Source: Amphibalanus amphitrite (taxonomy: Eukaryota > Arthropoda > Thecostraca > Balanomorpha > Balanidae). From it: 64,000 nt of DNA. The position numbers were made by a program, and so were the translations under genes. The notes below the pieces were generated by a model. It worked only from the letters and a program-made list of their open reading frames with translations. It was not told where the DNA came from and made no database searches. The stretch covers positions 558,001 to 622,000 of the forward strand of contig NW_024881507.1 of NCBI RefSeq assembly GCF_019059575.1, read 5' to 3'. Each line of letters opens with the position of its first letter. Positions within the stretch are counted from its first letter, which is position 1. This document shows, piece by piece, positions 33,101-45,625 of this stretch.

Positions 33101-35375
33101 GGTGACGACGACACTCGACTGATGACGCTGCTCGACTGATGACGCCTGCGCCCGAGTAATGACCAATTCGCCCGAGCCATGACATTCTCGCCTGCCTGAT
33201 GACGACCCGGTGCTGACGCCACTCGGTTGATGACGCCCCAGTGATGTTACAGCTGCTCGTTGATAACGTTCGTCGTTCGATGACGCCCCCGCTCGGCTGA
33301 TGGAGTCGCCATCGACACGCCGCCCGTGAGCGGGTCGGCACGCGGTGTCCGTGATCAGAACATGGCGGCGCCCATGGCACAGGAAATGTTTATGGCCTGA
33401 CGCCGGGGTGGCCTGGCCTCCATCAATCTAATTCCGCTGACTTATTAGCGTTATCAACCCGAAATACATGCCAATCATTGTCCATAGAAATACTGCGTCC
33501 AACTATTTGGGGTAATATCTAGTTACACGGGGAAACTGCCGGCGCGCTTTGGAACGGAGGACGCTGGATGTGCAGTTAGGGTGGTCAGTGTAAAAAGATT
33601 GTCCGGCTGGTCTGGATGACGTGGCCTGTCGGGGCCGGCGGGCCCGACATGGCAGCTGGCCTCTGCACCGCTCTGTAAAGGTCGGCCAGACCTGCACACG
33701 GCCGGACATTATGGTCAATATCTGTCAAAGTTATTCCGATAGGCGATTGATGGGATGATGTCTCATTCATTTACCTTTATTTAATGATTTCAGGCAGAAG
33801 AGGTATTTTCAATCGTTTTACCGGTGGCAGTACAGGGCTCTCCGAGCAACTTGCGAAACCAACACGTGTTTGACGTTTATTGAGTTGCTTAGTAAACCCA
33901 GTTTCCGGAAGATTACTGTTGATAATTTATCACACAATTCTGCGAGATTCAGCTGAAGTTGCCTCTTAGTTTGTCAGCATAAGGGTGCAATGGGGAGGGA
34001 ACATATATTGCAATTCTCACAACCTCTTTTGATCGCTCCCTACAATCAGCATTCTGCGCTGACGCATCTGCCACACCAACATTAATCATGCAACAGTATT
34101 GTCTTCTTCCTATACCTGTCTGTTACTCGTTTGTAGGTGAGTCTGACAGTCACACTGAGCCCGCCATTTTGATTTCCAGAGACGTAACAGTTTCCTGACG
34201 CGGATCCACAGTCGTGCATACAAAACCGGCACCGAGCAGGTTCACTTCTTCAGGGAGTATCATACCCGAATTCCGGCTAAAACATGATGAATGAGCAAAA
34301 TTGCACATCGCGTAATTTTCAAACGGAGTCATAAATTTCGTCCTGGTACAGCTATGGTAGTTCTCTGAACTCTGCGCTACGAGTGCCGTCCGTCGGGTAT
34401 GATTAGCACTAATTATGAAGTGCTACACTGCGCAGTACACTGAGACGGACGCCGGGCCGACTGCCCAGATGATCGGTACCGATGCTCGGAGGCGCTCCGC
34501 CGAGCACTAATGGGTTATGAACTTATATGGCTTCTTTTTCGGCGTAGCTGCTGCCTAATTCACGGCGAAGGACATGGTGCTCTTAATTGTCGATGAGACA
34601 GACTAATCGCGCGTAAATATCGGGTGTAAACACCGGCCGGTAGCTGCACTCGGAGCTCACGGCGGCGGCGAGAGGGCAGGGCACAGCAAACGGCACGGCA
34701 CGGTGTTCTATCAGCCCCGGGCACAGGGCGCCCAGGGCTGAGATGCCGCTCCCAAGCCGCGGCATCCTGCAAGACCTGGCATCCGGGCAGGTTTTCCAGT
34801 AGATGCCCTGCAGTGAATATCAATTTGTATTGTTTATCTTGGGCATTATATTCAAAAGCTATGATTTCGTCACTTTTTTAGGCACCCTCCTGTTGGGAAG
34901 TGTGTTCAATGTTTCGTGTGCTTTGGGTCTACTACTTTAGGTGTTCATTTTGAGAGTTATGGAAATCCTGACAGATATTGCTATGGCATATAACTACCTA
35001 TATTATGGAGATCCTGGGCCCTGGCAAATATAATTTAACAAACTAGGTAGACTACCAATGCAAGCGATGACATCGAAAATTGCATCTCCTGGAATCTGTT
35101 CCGGATTGATATGCATCCACACACCTACCTGCATTGTCAGTAATTTTATATAACCGACATCTGAGAATGCATCTTTTTCATTCTGCGTGTGTAATTTATA
35201 CCTATGCTTCTGTATAATGCCCATGCAGGTAAATGTCCAACTTTTTATGTTGATCGTTTGAATTTGACAAATGGATCATGACCTGGTTTAACGATTTTAA
35301 ACGATTAGTGATAAATTAGTAGTTCGGAGTTGTATTTTTATTGTATAATGCTTTTACATTGCATTGGTAATTTGC
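30181..35375. other. Gene-free region with CpG-rich patches
   Basis: GC-rich patches lie at about 30680-31250, 31940-32310 and 32500-33330. The 31230-31460 stretch repeats TTTGACTGTCGGCGACA-like words. The 33110-33310 stretch repeats TGATGACGCC with CTCG. Long open frames here (for example 30509-31324 on both strands) follow from GC richness and show no domain. Confidence 0.5.
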
Positions 35376-35383
35376 ATAAGGAA

Positions 35384-35784
35384 TAGAGGTGGCAAAATGT
35401 GGACCCGAGGAACCAGCCCATGGAACCATTCTGGACCCATATGGGTCCAGACCGGTCCCTGGATTTTTTTTTTTTTTTTTTTTGACGGGTCTAACCTGGT
35501 CCTTCCATAAACCATACTCCTTACATAGTACATACTAAAGTGGATTGCAAAATATGAAATGATTGATAAGAAAACAACACTTGCCTGTGTTATGTTTTTT
35601 TCCCAACTGCAGCTCATAGGTATTCTCCGTTGGAACTAATGATACGAAACAGATTGTATTTATTGACTATTGGGGAACGGGTCCACCTGGTTCCGACTCT
35701 AACTTTGACCGGGCCTGGCTGGTTCCAGAAATGTCCAGTCGGGTCTGGTTCTGGATCCAAAATTGTCACCTGTTGTCATCTCTA
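35384..35784. mobile_element. hAT MITE, 401 bp, with exact 8-bp duplication
   Basis: ATAAGGAA is repeated exactly at 35376-35383 and 35785-35792. The ends are TAGAGGTGGCAAAATGTGG and, reversed, TAGAGATGACAACAGGTGAC. The interior has GAACCAG/CTGGTTC words at both ends and a 20-base poly-T tract near 35465-35483. It is too short for a transposase. Confidence 0.9.
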
Positions 35785-35932
35785 ATAAGGAATGTGTTGC
35801 AATCATTTTTTTTTAGATGCCGATACCTATGGTTAAAGGCTTTTCAAATGAAAGAAATCAACTTGAATGTGTTCTTGTTCATAGGCACAGGTGATCTACG
35901 ATGGATTTTTCAGTGCATGAATTTACCATTTT

Positions 35933-35983
35933 GCACTAGGTATACCTAGTGCTTTATTCATGTACCAGGTACGTGAATAAAGC
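35933..35983. repeat. Two adjacent perfect or near-perfect palindromes
   Basis: 35933-35952 is a perfect 20-bp palindrome, GCACTAGGTATACCTAGTGC. It is followed directly by a hairpin, CTTTATTCA then TGTACCAGGTACG then TGAATAAAG. The second stem contains AATAAA on the plus strand and its complement on the other. Confidence 0.85.
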
Positions 35984-36559
35984 TGAACAACCTTTATAAA
36001 AAAGATTGTTTTAGATTGAACAGAAATGCATAGGTAAGGAGCACGGCCTGGTAAGTTCTTTTTTAATAAACATTACATTTTAGAGAGCCTGTCCTCGTCT
36101 GACTTTCAACAGGCTCCATGCGCATTCTTTGGTGTTTGTAGATTCGCTTTGGGTAAAGGGTAGCTTCGTGAAATGCTGAACTCCGTGCATGGAGTTCAGT
36201 TCAACGGAGTTCCGTGCGTGAACTCCGTCCAACGTAGTTCGCGATTTCTCAGAAATCTGAAACGTGGCGCGCTGTCAACCACCTCTTTCAGTGGGGCTCG
36301 GACAGTAGGTGGAGTGCCGCTTTGGTTAGCAGTTGTCCCTCCTTCGGTTTATATGGTGTAAACTAGTATGTATTTTTCAAAGTCAATTCTTCTTTTTCTG
36401 GGTTTCTGCTAACGTACCTTACACAGCTTGCCTGATAGAGTATTAAAAATCGCTGTTTGGTTTGCTATGTCTACGTCGTGAAGGTCATCCCTGAACTTTT
36501 TTAGTGCTGCTGAATAAAAGAAAAAAATACCCCGGAGCTTAACTTGAGATGAAACTTAA

Positions 36560-37026
36560 AGGGACCATCCCACCTTTAACATGGGGTTTGAGTTGAGATA
36601 GCCAAGTTTGCGGCGAGGTTCAGAAACCACTATCTATCTAGGTTGCAACCCCCGCGGCCTCTTGGTGTTGAAGAAATTCGTTCAAATATCTTCAACATGG
36701 AGCGACCGTTAGTGTGACGTCACCTCGTTTAGTCATTCTGATTTAAATGGGTTTGTTCGTTGAAAAATCGCTTAAAACTTGGTCTGAACTTTGTTTTGGT
36801 GCCTACAGAGTAAAAAGAATCAGCTTTATGACAGTAATGTGGCCTGGGGAAGGAGGTAATTTTGGGCTGTGACGTCACATCTTTGAAAGTTTGTGTTTGG
36901 AATATGGGAAGCCTAAGATGTTTAATGAAAAATAAATGCCAGAACCGTGTTCTTGGTCATCCAATCTATAAAGTCGGGCACAATTTAACTGGTTTTAACA
37001 ACATTTTAGAAGGTGGGATAGTCCCT
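36560..37026. mobile_element. TTAA MITE, family E', copy 2
   Basis: TTAA flanks both ends (36556-36559, 37027-37030). It is the reverse complement of the copy at 15678-16177 and closely similar along its length. It lacks a short segment present there. No coding capacity. Confidence 0.9.
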
Positions 37027-37819
37027 TTAACTTAACTTGAGACGTGAGCCCTACCTTCGTTAAATTAGGCAATGATTTCCTGAACAGCCACCCAGGTTCT
37101 GACAATACCACTCCCTAACAGGTATATCCTTTCCATTTCCAGAGATCCACCCTCGCGCTGCCCACTGCGATTTTATGCTTAACCATGGGCAAGAGGGGCA
37201 AGTTTCAATTATGCTCTGAAGACAACATGCGAGATGTGCTGACGGCTGTTGAAAGAGGTGAAACTCAGCAAAACTTCCCGCTTGTACGGCATTTCAAGAC
37301 AAACGCCCGTTGAATCATCATGGAAAGATAACTCACGAAGTTATGAGTCTACATACGAAGTTAGAAGCAAAAACGTCTCTTTAGAAACGTGATTTGCGAA
37401 AAATATGCAGACGGTAACACGGACTAAAAAGGACCACAGTGTGTGCAATGAAATGGTCGTGCTAGACAGTAGACATACTTCAAATTTTGCATACGACCAT
37501 AAACTGTGTGCTCTGGAGGAAGATTTGCATTTTTTGTCACAAAGTTACCTAGGTACTCTTGCCCTATACACTTTCCCGCGCATTGTTGACCATTTGTTTT
37601 ATATGTTTTATAACAGTGGTCGGCAGGTCATTCGGGGTCGTGCCCCCTTTTTGGGCGCCAGGCAGGGCCATTACCCCCACCTACCAGACCCCATTGCTGA
37701 CACAACCAAGTTTACTGAAATTCCATACCGTCCTGGAACTCTTTGGGTATTTGTGCATTTCCAATGCATCAAATTTAAAACATGACACTTCCTCCACAAA
37801 ACATTTAATGCCTATATCC

Positions 37820-37973
37820 CAGTAGCGGCGGAACACCTTCAATTAAGGGGGAGGGGGAGCACTGCCGACTTTTGGTCCCATTCTTTCCATGCAACGCCCA
37901 TAGGGCTAATGTTAAAATGCAAAAATCAAAGGGTGCACGGTGCCCCGGTGCCCTCCCCGTTCCGCCGCCTATG
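37820..37973. mobile_element. Short hAT MITE, family F, copy 1
   Basis: CTATATCC is duplicated (37812-37819, 37974-37981). The ends are CAGTAGCGGCGGAAC and, reversed, CATAGGCGGCGGAAC. Length is 154 bp. It is nested inside the hAT-like element at 37614-38872. Confidence 0.92.
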
Positions 37974-38121
37974 CTATATCCCATTTAACCCTTGTACGTA
38001 TAGGGGCGGCGGGTGGTTTTTCGTTAAAAGCTCACGTAAAAGGCATTGGGTCACGACCAAATTGTACCCTCGAGCCCATCATTTTTTTTTTCACCAGCCC
38101 GGAAAATATCATGACCTGAGA

Positions 38122-38303
38122 CCAGTTTTACCAACAGAAAAATAACCGCCTGCCGGAATTTTTGCCTCAAGACCGCTTCACATACGGAGCGTAAACGCGA
38201 TGGCCTCGTAAGCGGATAGGGCTTTACCGTTTACGCTCCATATGTGAAACGATCTTTAGGCAAAAATTCCGGCAGGCGGCTATTTTTCTGTTGGTAAAAC
38301 TGG
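38122..38303. repeat. Long hairpin inside the hAT-like element
   Basis: Arms of about 80 bp are near-perfect reverse complements. They run from CCAGTTTTACCAACAGAAAA, through CGCCTGCCGGAATTTTTGCC and CACATACGGAGCGTAAACG, to a short loop near 38200-38215. It could be a separate foldback insertion. Confidence 0.85.
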
Positions 38304-39247
38304 CCTCTGGACCCATAATGACCGTTGGCTTATGAGCTTTTTCTGGAGATCATCTTGAGCCATAAAATCTCACTTCAAGAAGTTATAGCGGGTCCCGATT
38401 TTCTCGACACTTATCATTGCCATCTTGAATGAGACGGAATGACCAAGGACCTTAAAAATGGGCAGCAGCGGCTTCCTATGGTCACTGGTAGCATGCTCGT
38501 CTTTTTTATGCACAGCTCCATATCAGAGTCCGAGAGGCCGCGGGGGTCCGATCGACTCCTCCCCCTTACGTTAGCGGCTGTTGAAACGCCAACAGACGGG
38601 CGACGGTTAAAAGTTGCAGCTGCTTTTGAACGACTGTACGGAGGGGTGAGATGGTGAGGCGAGCAGGTACGTGAAAATTGGTATCTAATCAATGTGTGCT
38701 GTGCCTTTGGCCTGGGCTAATCTTTGAACCCTGGGATGCAACAGTCACGATGGCTCCATCACTGGAGCTACAAACTCTAAAAAGATAGGCTTTCTCAGAA
38801 TCCCTCATTACCCCCACCGAAAGGACTCCATTACCCCCAAAGGGGGCATGCCCCACCATTTGCCGACCCCTGTTTTATAAGATTTGCTTCGATTTCTATT
38901 TTGTTCCTTGAACACTTGAGTAAAAGGGGGTTTATTGCTGTCGCTATTCTAAATTGCTGAACAAATGGGCACACATGTCTGACTTTTTGTAGAGGTATCA
39001 GCATCAATGTATTTTCTTTTGCCTTAAACCTACTAAAATGTTTAGTTTTGCGGTCACATTGTAATGTGCAAACAATGAACGACGACGCTCAGCAAAAAAT
39101 GATCATCCATCTGGATATGGAAGACATGTGGGACACGGGTATTTAAATAGTCTGTGGACTGTGTGCATCTTCATAACACACAACTTGAACTCGCAGTTGA
39201 AACTGAATGCATAAGGATTTGGTAACCTTTTGAAGCTTCCACCTGTC

Positions 39248-39252
<5 letters not shown>

Positions 39253-39342
<90 letters not shown>

Positions 39343-39358
39343 TCTCTCTCTCTCTCTC
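39253..39358. repeat. (TC)n microsatellite
   Basis: About 106 bp of TC dinucleotide with one CCC interruption near 39338. Confidence 0.98.
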
Positions 39359-39479
39359 AGGTGTTAGATGGGATTCCTCTATGTTCAGATTCAGAAGTCT
39401 GTCCTCAGCTGTCCCTCACTTCCATGGGGCAATGAACTGCCCCTGCTGATACCCCTCACCCGTGAATGTATACCCCTCT

Positions 39480-40590
39480 CTCCTAAGTTGTTCCTTCGCC
39501 GGTCTGTCCTCAGTGTCCGCCCCTCTGTCCGGCGTCGGTGCTCCGGTACTCTGCCCTGAGTCGGTCCACCGGACGCCTTTTCCCGCTCGACACAAGACAA
39601 ACAGCGGTCGCGCCGCGCGCCGGCTCGCTCTCAGAATAGGATCAATACGGACGGAGCTGCTCTCGAATTCCGCCGCTGCTTTGCGCAGTGCTCTGTTGCA
39701 GAGCGCTGTGCCAAATCAATCCTGCAGCGCGGCGGCGGTCTGCAGCGCCGCCCGGCGCGCGCCGCCGGGCGGGGGCGGGGTCTGCCGGCCGGCCGGCTGC
39801 GCCGCGCCAAAGAAAGAAAACAATAATTTCCACAGCCAATTGGAGACGGCCGCGCCTGGCGGCGAATCGCAGCTCAGTCGGAGAATCAGTGGTACTGCGC
39901 CGGCCGCCGGCCGCCAGCCAGCCAATGGCAGAATCGCATTCGGAACGAAATAAATGTCTCCGGCCGGGCCGGCCGCCCATTGGTCGGCGCGCCGGAAACA
40001 CAGATAAAGAAACAGTGGGCGGCGGCCGACGGCCCGCCCCCGCCCGGCGGCGGCGCGGCGGCGACGGTGGCGGCGCGGCGCGGCCGCAGAGCGCGGCGTG
40101 ACGCGGCGCGCGGCGGCCGTGACGCGGCACTCCTGCGTCACTGCCGCTGCGCCGATTTTTCTCTCGGTGCGCCTTGTGGGCAGCAAATCAAAAGCAGTGG
40201 GTAACGATGAAAGCATGCCGCCCGGCGCCGCCCGACGACCTTTTGATGCAGCGTACTGGCCGGCCGCATTGACTGCTCTGAATAATTGTCGCGTCGTGAC
40301 AATGGCAGTATTTTTACAGTTTTGTTTGTCGAGTAACGCTGCGCCGATGAGCCGAGCTCATCGTCGGTGCCGCGCATTGTTCTGTGGCTCGGAACAAAGC
40401 CGGCCAGGCGGGCGTGACGTCATTATCTGGAGCGACGATCGTGGTGCGGCGTCGTGACAAACGCGGCGCACCGGGCCGCGCCGCCGACGCAGCGCACTCG
40501 GACCGGCCACGCATCACGGAGCGCCGCCCGCGCGCAGGACAACGACAGCAGCTCGACCGAGAACTCGCGGGTCGCTGACTAGCCAGTCGT
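39480..40590. other. CpG-rich island
   Basis: The strongest GC- and CpG-rich patch in the window, with many GGCCGGCC and GCGCGCC words, overlapped by long open frames on both strands. It could be a promoter or 5' untranslated exon. I see no coding similarity and no splice-consistent exon. Confidence 0.5.
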
Positions 40591-40875
40591 GCTTTCCGCC
40601 GAAAATGCTCCTACTTGAATATATACCAATATGCGAAACCTAATCATCATATGTGTTTTTATCTACACGACAGCAATGTCATGAAATCCTACTCTTTTAC
40701 CTACCAACCTGCTTTTCCCGTCTGCTAAGAAGCATCAAAAGTGCATCAAATCAAAGGGGGTTTCAGAGAGGTGGGATTTTAGTTTGACTGTGCGGGGGCC
40801 GATGGCTCACCCCAATTTTTTTCTGTTCCCTACGTCTGTCCGTCCACAACTTGAGCAATGAGCATTTATTCTAAC

Positions 40876-41038
40876 CAGTACCTAGCGGCGGAACACCTTC
40901 AATTAAAGGGGGGGGGGGCACTGCCGACTTTTAGTCCCATTCTTTCCGTCCAACACCCATAGGCCATAGGACTAATGTTAAAATGCTAAAATCAAGGAGG
41001 CAATGTGCCCCGGTGCCCTCCCCGTTCCGCCGCCTATG
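40876..41038. mobile_element. Short hAT MITE, family F, copy 2
   Basis: ATTCTAAC is duplicated (40868-40875, 41039-41046). It has the same ends and interior as copies 1 and 3, with a longer G-run. Length is 163 bp. Confidence 0.92.
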
Positions 41039-41345
41039 ATTCTAACTACTTGTCCCGTACATACATACTGCAAGGGGCATCAGGCTCATTAACCATATTG
41101 AAAGGAGGACTTAAGCCCATCAGGGTCACGAAGCTATAACTGTTGAATTCCTTTGAAGAGCCTTCCTTTCAAAGAACGGCTACGATACCTCAGACTTCTT
41201 ACCTTGAAGACAAGTTGCGTCGAGGGAGGAGATCTCGTGTAAAGATACTTACAAACATGTATCATAACTCATCGTACAATTTTCACAGTTCTGAGAATCT
41301 ATATCCGCAGGTTGGTGCATCGTTTGCCTAGATCGACTTATGATA

Positions 41346-41776
41346 CTATAGTCCGTTTTTCTTAAGTTCGACCCTCACTGTAATCATCTCTTTGAACACA
41401 GCACGAGAATTGCTAGCTGAATTACTTAGAAAACTGGCTGGCGCACATTGATTTCACAGACGATTAATTTTACTCAAAAATATTTCTTCCTGGGTCTTAT
41501 TTCCCAGACTCCTAGCTCGTATTTGCCTTTATATACAACCCCACAGGGATAGACATTTTGTCAGAAATTATAACTGAACTGATCAATAGATCGCACGGCG
41601 TTTAACAGAACGGTATATCATCGGTGTTTAAAACTTATTTGCAAAATATTATTGATGTATGCAGTACAATGTGCGCTAACCAGTTTTCTAAGTAATTCAG
41701 CTAGCAATTCTCGTGCTATGTTCAAAAAGATGTTTACAGTGAGGGTCGAACTTAGAAAAAACGAACTATAGTCACT
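41346..41776. repeat. Foldback element with arms of about 110 bp
   Basis: Outer arms begin CTATAGTCCGTTTTTCTTAA on the left and, reversed, CTATAGTTCGTTTTTTCTAA on the right. They continue through GTTCGACCCTCACTG and GAATTGCTAGCTGAATTACT. A loop of about 200 bp separates them. The left is preceded by TA and the right is not, so the duplication is mutated or absent. Confidence 0.8.
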
Positions 41777-41789
41777 GGCAAACTCAATA

Positions 41790-43713
41790 GGTATCGTCAT
41801 TTCGCTCTGCAATTTCCTGTCGCCCTCCTGTTGCAAAAATGTTTCCGACCGTTTTGATGCACGATGTGTTTCCCAATGAGCAGGTGTTCATTGTTAGCTG
41901 AGCTGGGTCAATGCGCGCCTGTTTGACGCCTATTCACGGCCCCGTGCAGCGTTGTCCGCTTATCGCCCGTGACCCAGCGCCGAACACGCGGCCATGTGTT
42001 CCACAGTGCGGCGATAGCACAAATTCGGGAGACAACTTGGCGCGAGCCGGTGTGTCAGCAGCGCGGTCTATCGGGTTTGCGCTGTCCACATGATTAAAAG
42101 ATACGGTGTGCGCCATGTCGGCCGGCCATATGGACAATGTGCACCGATATGTGATGGCTGATAGGGCCGGCTGACGCTCGCCTTGCTATCGGGGCGCCCG
42201 TGTGCAACTGTGCAATGAGTGCGGCTATACCGTCTCTGAAAGATGGTGTTCTGGCTCGGGAGACGGTCATCCGCGGTCAAATAGTGTTCGCGAGACTTTT
42301 AAACTGAAATAATCCGCTACCTTTACTCGTCTGAGAACAGCATCGAAACCGAAACTCTAAAGTAAAACTAAAATGTCAAAGTTCATCCAATAGTTATTTA
42401 TAAAAAGGAACAATCTATGAAAATTCATTAATTTCCTTGGTGTCCTTCATATTTTTTAATCACGTAGATAAGCATTGTGTACTTCGGATGCATGAGACCT
42501 AGTGAGACTTCTGAGCTGACATTAGCTTTTTGCACGCTTTCATACCGTGCTTCGAACAGCAGTACCGTGAGTTTACCTACCCCTGTGCTTTCCCCATAAA
42601 TTCATATAGGTATATTGAAACGGGCTTATCATTATGTGTATTGTGTCTGGCGCATCACAGGTAGATTGGCAAAGGAATCAGGGAGACATAGATTCGAACT
42701 CCGACAATAACAAAATCTTTTTGCCACTGGATTTCAGTCGCCAAGATGGTCCACCAAAGATGTGCTAAGGGCAGAAAATCATGGGGCTTAGGATTGTGGC
42801 TGAAGTTGTTTTATAAGCAGTAAGCTATAGGATGAGTGTCGACATATTTCGCTGTCATGCCTTTTCTTGTGATATCTCCGCATTTATGTGCGGCCTGTTC
42901 AATTTGGGCTGCAGTATGTTTGCATTGTGTTTATAGTTGGCGCAATCTAACTCTCACATAATTTGTCTTGATATCACTCTGTTTTGGCCACTTCTTTGCC
43001 GTTCTTTTTTGTTAATTGGCAGAATTGAGATGGAGAATGGAGCTACATTTTTTTTTGCACAACTAGTCTCAAATACATGTAGGAGTAGGTACCAACCTAA
43101 ATCTCATTTCCTATAAATTTTCCAGCGAAAGACACCCGCATGTGCCCGTATCTGCTGCTCTAAGGGGGTATAACGCCACCCTGGGAGGTCGCAAAACCTT
43201 CAATAATTTCACCTCTGTAATGCACGCTAATGTATAAGGGTGTGCATTTTGGGTTGACCCCTCCCCTCCCTCCCTCCAATCCTGAGACCGTGGAGGAGCC
43301 CCTAGCTGCTGTTAATTCATACAGAGTTTTACTTAGGTATTATTGTCAGTGTGGGCTTTCCCAAAGACTGTTCAATCGAAATAGGTTGACTATCTAATCA
43401 ACCAGGCATGCTTGTCCTTATAACTTATTGCATAACAGGATATCCCAAGCGTTTTTGCGCTATTAATGTTACCCGGCATGATGAAAAACATCCCATCAGC
43501 TTCAGTGCATTGTTGGATCTAAGTGTCTTTTTGGCATATGCTCCAGCCCCTCAAGCCTCTTGCATCGTTCGAAATTGATGAAGTTGTCCGTTTTCCTCAA
43601 ATAAAAGGAATACTGGACAATTTATTAGAAAACAGTATCGTAAAGTCTGTTTTGAATTCAGTGGTGCCGGTTTCAGAAAAGGCCATCCTATCCTATCTAT
43701 CTATCCAATGTCC
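41790..43713. other. Gene-free spacer
   Basis: Mostly AT-rich. No repeat or gene was recognised, apart from a chance-level box-B-like GATTCGAACTCC at 42693. A small frame at 43523-43700 has no recognised similarity. Confidence 0.5.
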
Positions 43714-44281
43714 GTCCCATGCAGTGGCGCAGCCAGAACTCTGGCGACGGGGGTGAGAGACGTTCGCGATGGGCCCCCCAGCAAAGTGGGCCCCCCTCAA
43801 CCTAATGGGGGCCCCTTACCAACAACGAAAGTTCAGATCATTGTTACCAGCCAAATCGGGGAAAAGGACAAATATCTCTTGATTTGAAGAGGCACGTAAA
43901 AAAACAACAGCATATTTACAGAAACACGACCATTCTGCCCATATTTGACGGACAGCGTGCAATTGATGGCCAGCGGCACTGGCGGATCCAGGGGGGGGGC
44001 CACGGGGGCCATGGCCCCCCCCCCAAAGGCCTAAAGTGGCCTGTTTGGCCCCCCCCCCAAAACGCCAGAAAAATTGCTAAGAAAATATACCTTGATGGAG
44101 GTTTTTAGCCACTTGGTGAAGTAAAGCTTTCCACAGCATAATATGGAAGCAATATAGTAGCAGTGAGGGTCAGTCAAAAGTTGCGCGAGCGGAGTCGACC
44201 TTAAAAAAAAAGAATGTTGTTGGCACGTGTTTATGATGGCGCGGCAGCTGGTAGTTGGCGGTGTTTCGCGTGGTGTGGCAT

Positions 44282-45162
44282 CACTGGCGGATCTGGGGGG
44301 GGGGGGGGGGCACGGGAGCCTGAGGTGCCCCTGACAGGCCCGTGGTGCCCTTGCTCGGCCTGTGGTGCCCCTGGACCCTGGCAGGCCTGTGGTACAGTCC
44401 ACAGCAGAAGTAATGTGGGGTTTCAGTCATGGGTATGTTCTGCTTCTGAAGCTTAGGAACGATTAGCCAGACTACAATGAAACTTTGAATGTAGCTTATA
44501 TGTATCGTCACCCTTGCAGCTGCAACTTTAGCTATTGACATCTTCTTTTCAATCACTTCGCATTAAACAATCGCCAGTCAAAGCCAACCGTTGAGTTTGG
44601 TAAAACCCTACATTACTTTAGCGGTGGGCTGTACCTCTGGCGGGCCTAGGGTGCCCCTGCTAGGCTGCTGATGCCCCTGGGACCTGACAGGACTGTGGTA
44701 CCCCTGACAAGCCTTAAGTGCCCCCAACAGGCCCGTGATGCCCCCGACAGGCCCAAGGTGCCCCTGCGTGATGCCGTGATGCCTGCGAGGCCGGTGGTGC
44801 CCCCTGCGAGGCCGGTGGGGCCCCTGACAGGCCCATGGTGCCCCTGCTAGACCGGTGGTGCCCCTGGCAGGCCTGTGGTGCCCCTGCTAGGGCGTTGGTG
44901 CCCCTGGGCCCTGACAGGACTGTGGTGCCCCTGACAGGCCCAAGGTGCCCCTGCAAGGCCGGTGGTGCCCCTGTAAGGCCTGTGGTACCCCTGCTAGGCC
45001 TCTGGTGTCCCTGACAGGCCCATGGTGCCCCTGCGAGGCCGGCGGCGCCCCTGGCAGGTCTCTGGTGTCCCTGACAGACCTGGGGTGCCCCTGACAGGCC
45101 TGTGGTGCCCCCGGGCACCAAGGGGGTCATGACCCATGTGGCCCCCCTTGGATCTGCCACTG
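44282..45162. mobile_element. Inner hAT-like copy filled by a minisatellite
   Basis: Bounded by CACTGGCGGATCTGGGG and, reversed, CAGTGGCAGATCCAAGG. Flanking 8-mers do not match, so the duplication is lost or the pairing of ends is not original. The interior from about 44320 to 45115 is a degenerate 20-22 bp repeat of GGTGCCCCTGACAGGCCTGT, split by a unique stretch at about 44400-44630. Confidence 0.6.
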
Positions 45163-45625
45163 ATGCATAATATATTGATTTGTAAAGGCGTTATGGCTTA
45201 TGCAATATGCAATTGCAGGCACTTGGTATCCCTCACTTATCCCTCATTGGGGCTCTGGCGGGCTCCTGAGGGCCCACGTCTATCTCCGGGAGCCCACATA
45301 GACAGGTTCCTTTGGGTCCTTTCAGTACACTATAGCATAAGAGGTCTCCATGCGAGTCCTATACATACATCTGAGGGCGTACCCTGATGTCTGAGGTACC
45401 CAACTGCAGTTCCAATGGTCTCTTCTTACACTGGCGGATCCAGGGAGGGGGCATTTAGGGCCATGCCCCCTTCCCAGAGGCCTAAAGTGGCCCGTTTTCC
45501 CCCTCCCCCAAACGATAATGAAACATAGTTCAATCAGGGCGTGGCCCAAGAGCCGAGTTAGACAGGGCTGTTTTACCACCTCCCGGCCCGCAAAGGGACC
45601 CAAGCACTGACTAGAAGCGGGTTAA

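Larger units (their letters stand above)
37614..38872. mobile_element. hAT-like element with exact 8-bp duplication
   Basis: TTTTATAA is repeated at 37606-37613 and 38873-38880. The ends are CAGTGGTCGGCA and, reversed, CAGGGGTCGGCAAA, typical of hAT elements. Both subtermini have CATTACCCCCAC words. It has been invaded by the small hAT MITE at 37820-37973 and carries a long hairpin at 38122-38303. No transposase is recognisable, so it is probably a deletion derivative. Confidence 0.9.

Noticed and set aside
39462-40216. Several overlapping 140-166 codon frames
   Set aside because: Ala/Arg/Pro-rich peptides on both strands of a CpG island; none shows a motif.
42690-42702. Box-B-like GATTCGAACTCC suggesting a tRNA
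   Set aside because: No box A at the right distance and no cloverleaf pairing.
44714-45160. Repetitive 148-codon minus-strand frame with GAPQACQGHHR-type repeats
   Set aside because: It is a direct translation of the degenerate 20-22 bp minisatellite in the inner hAT copy.
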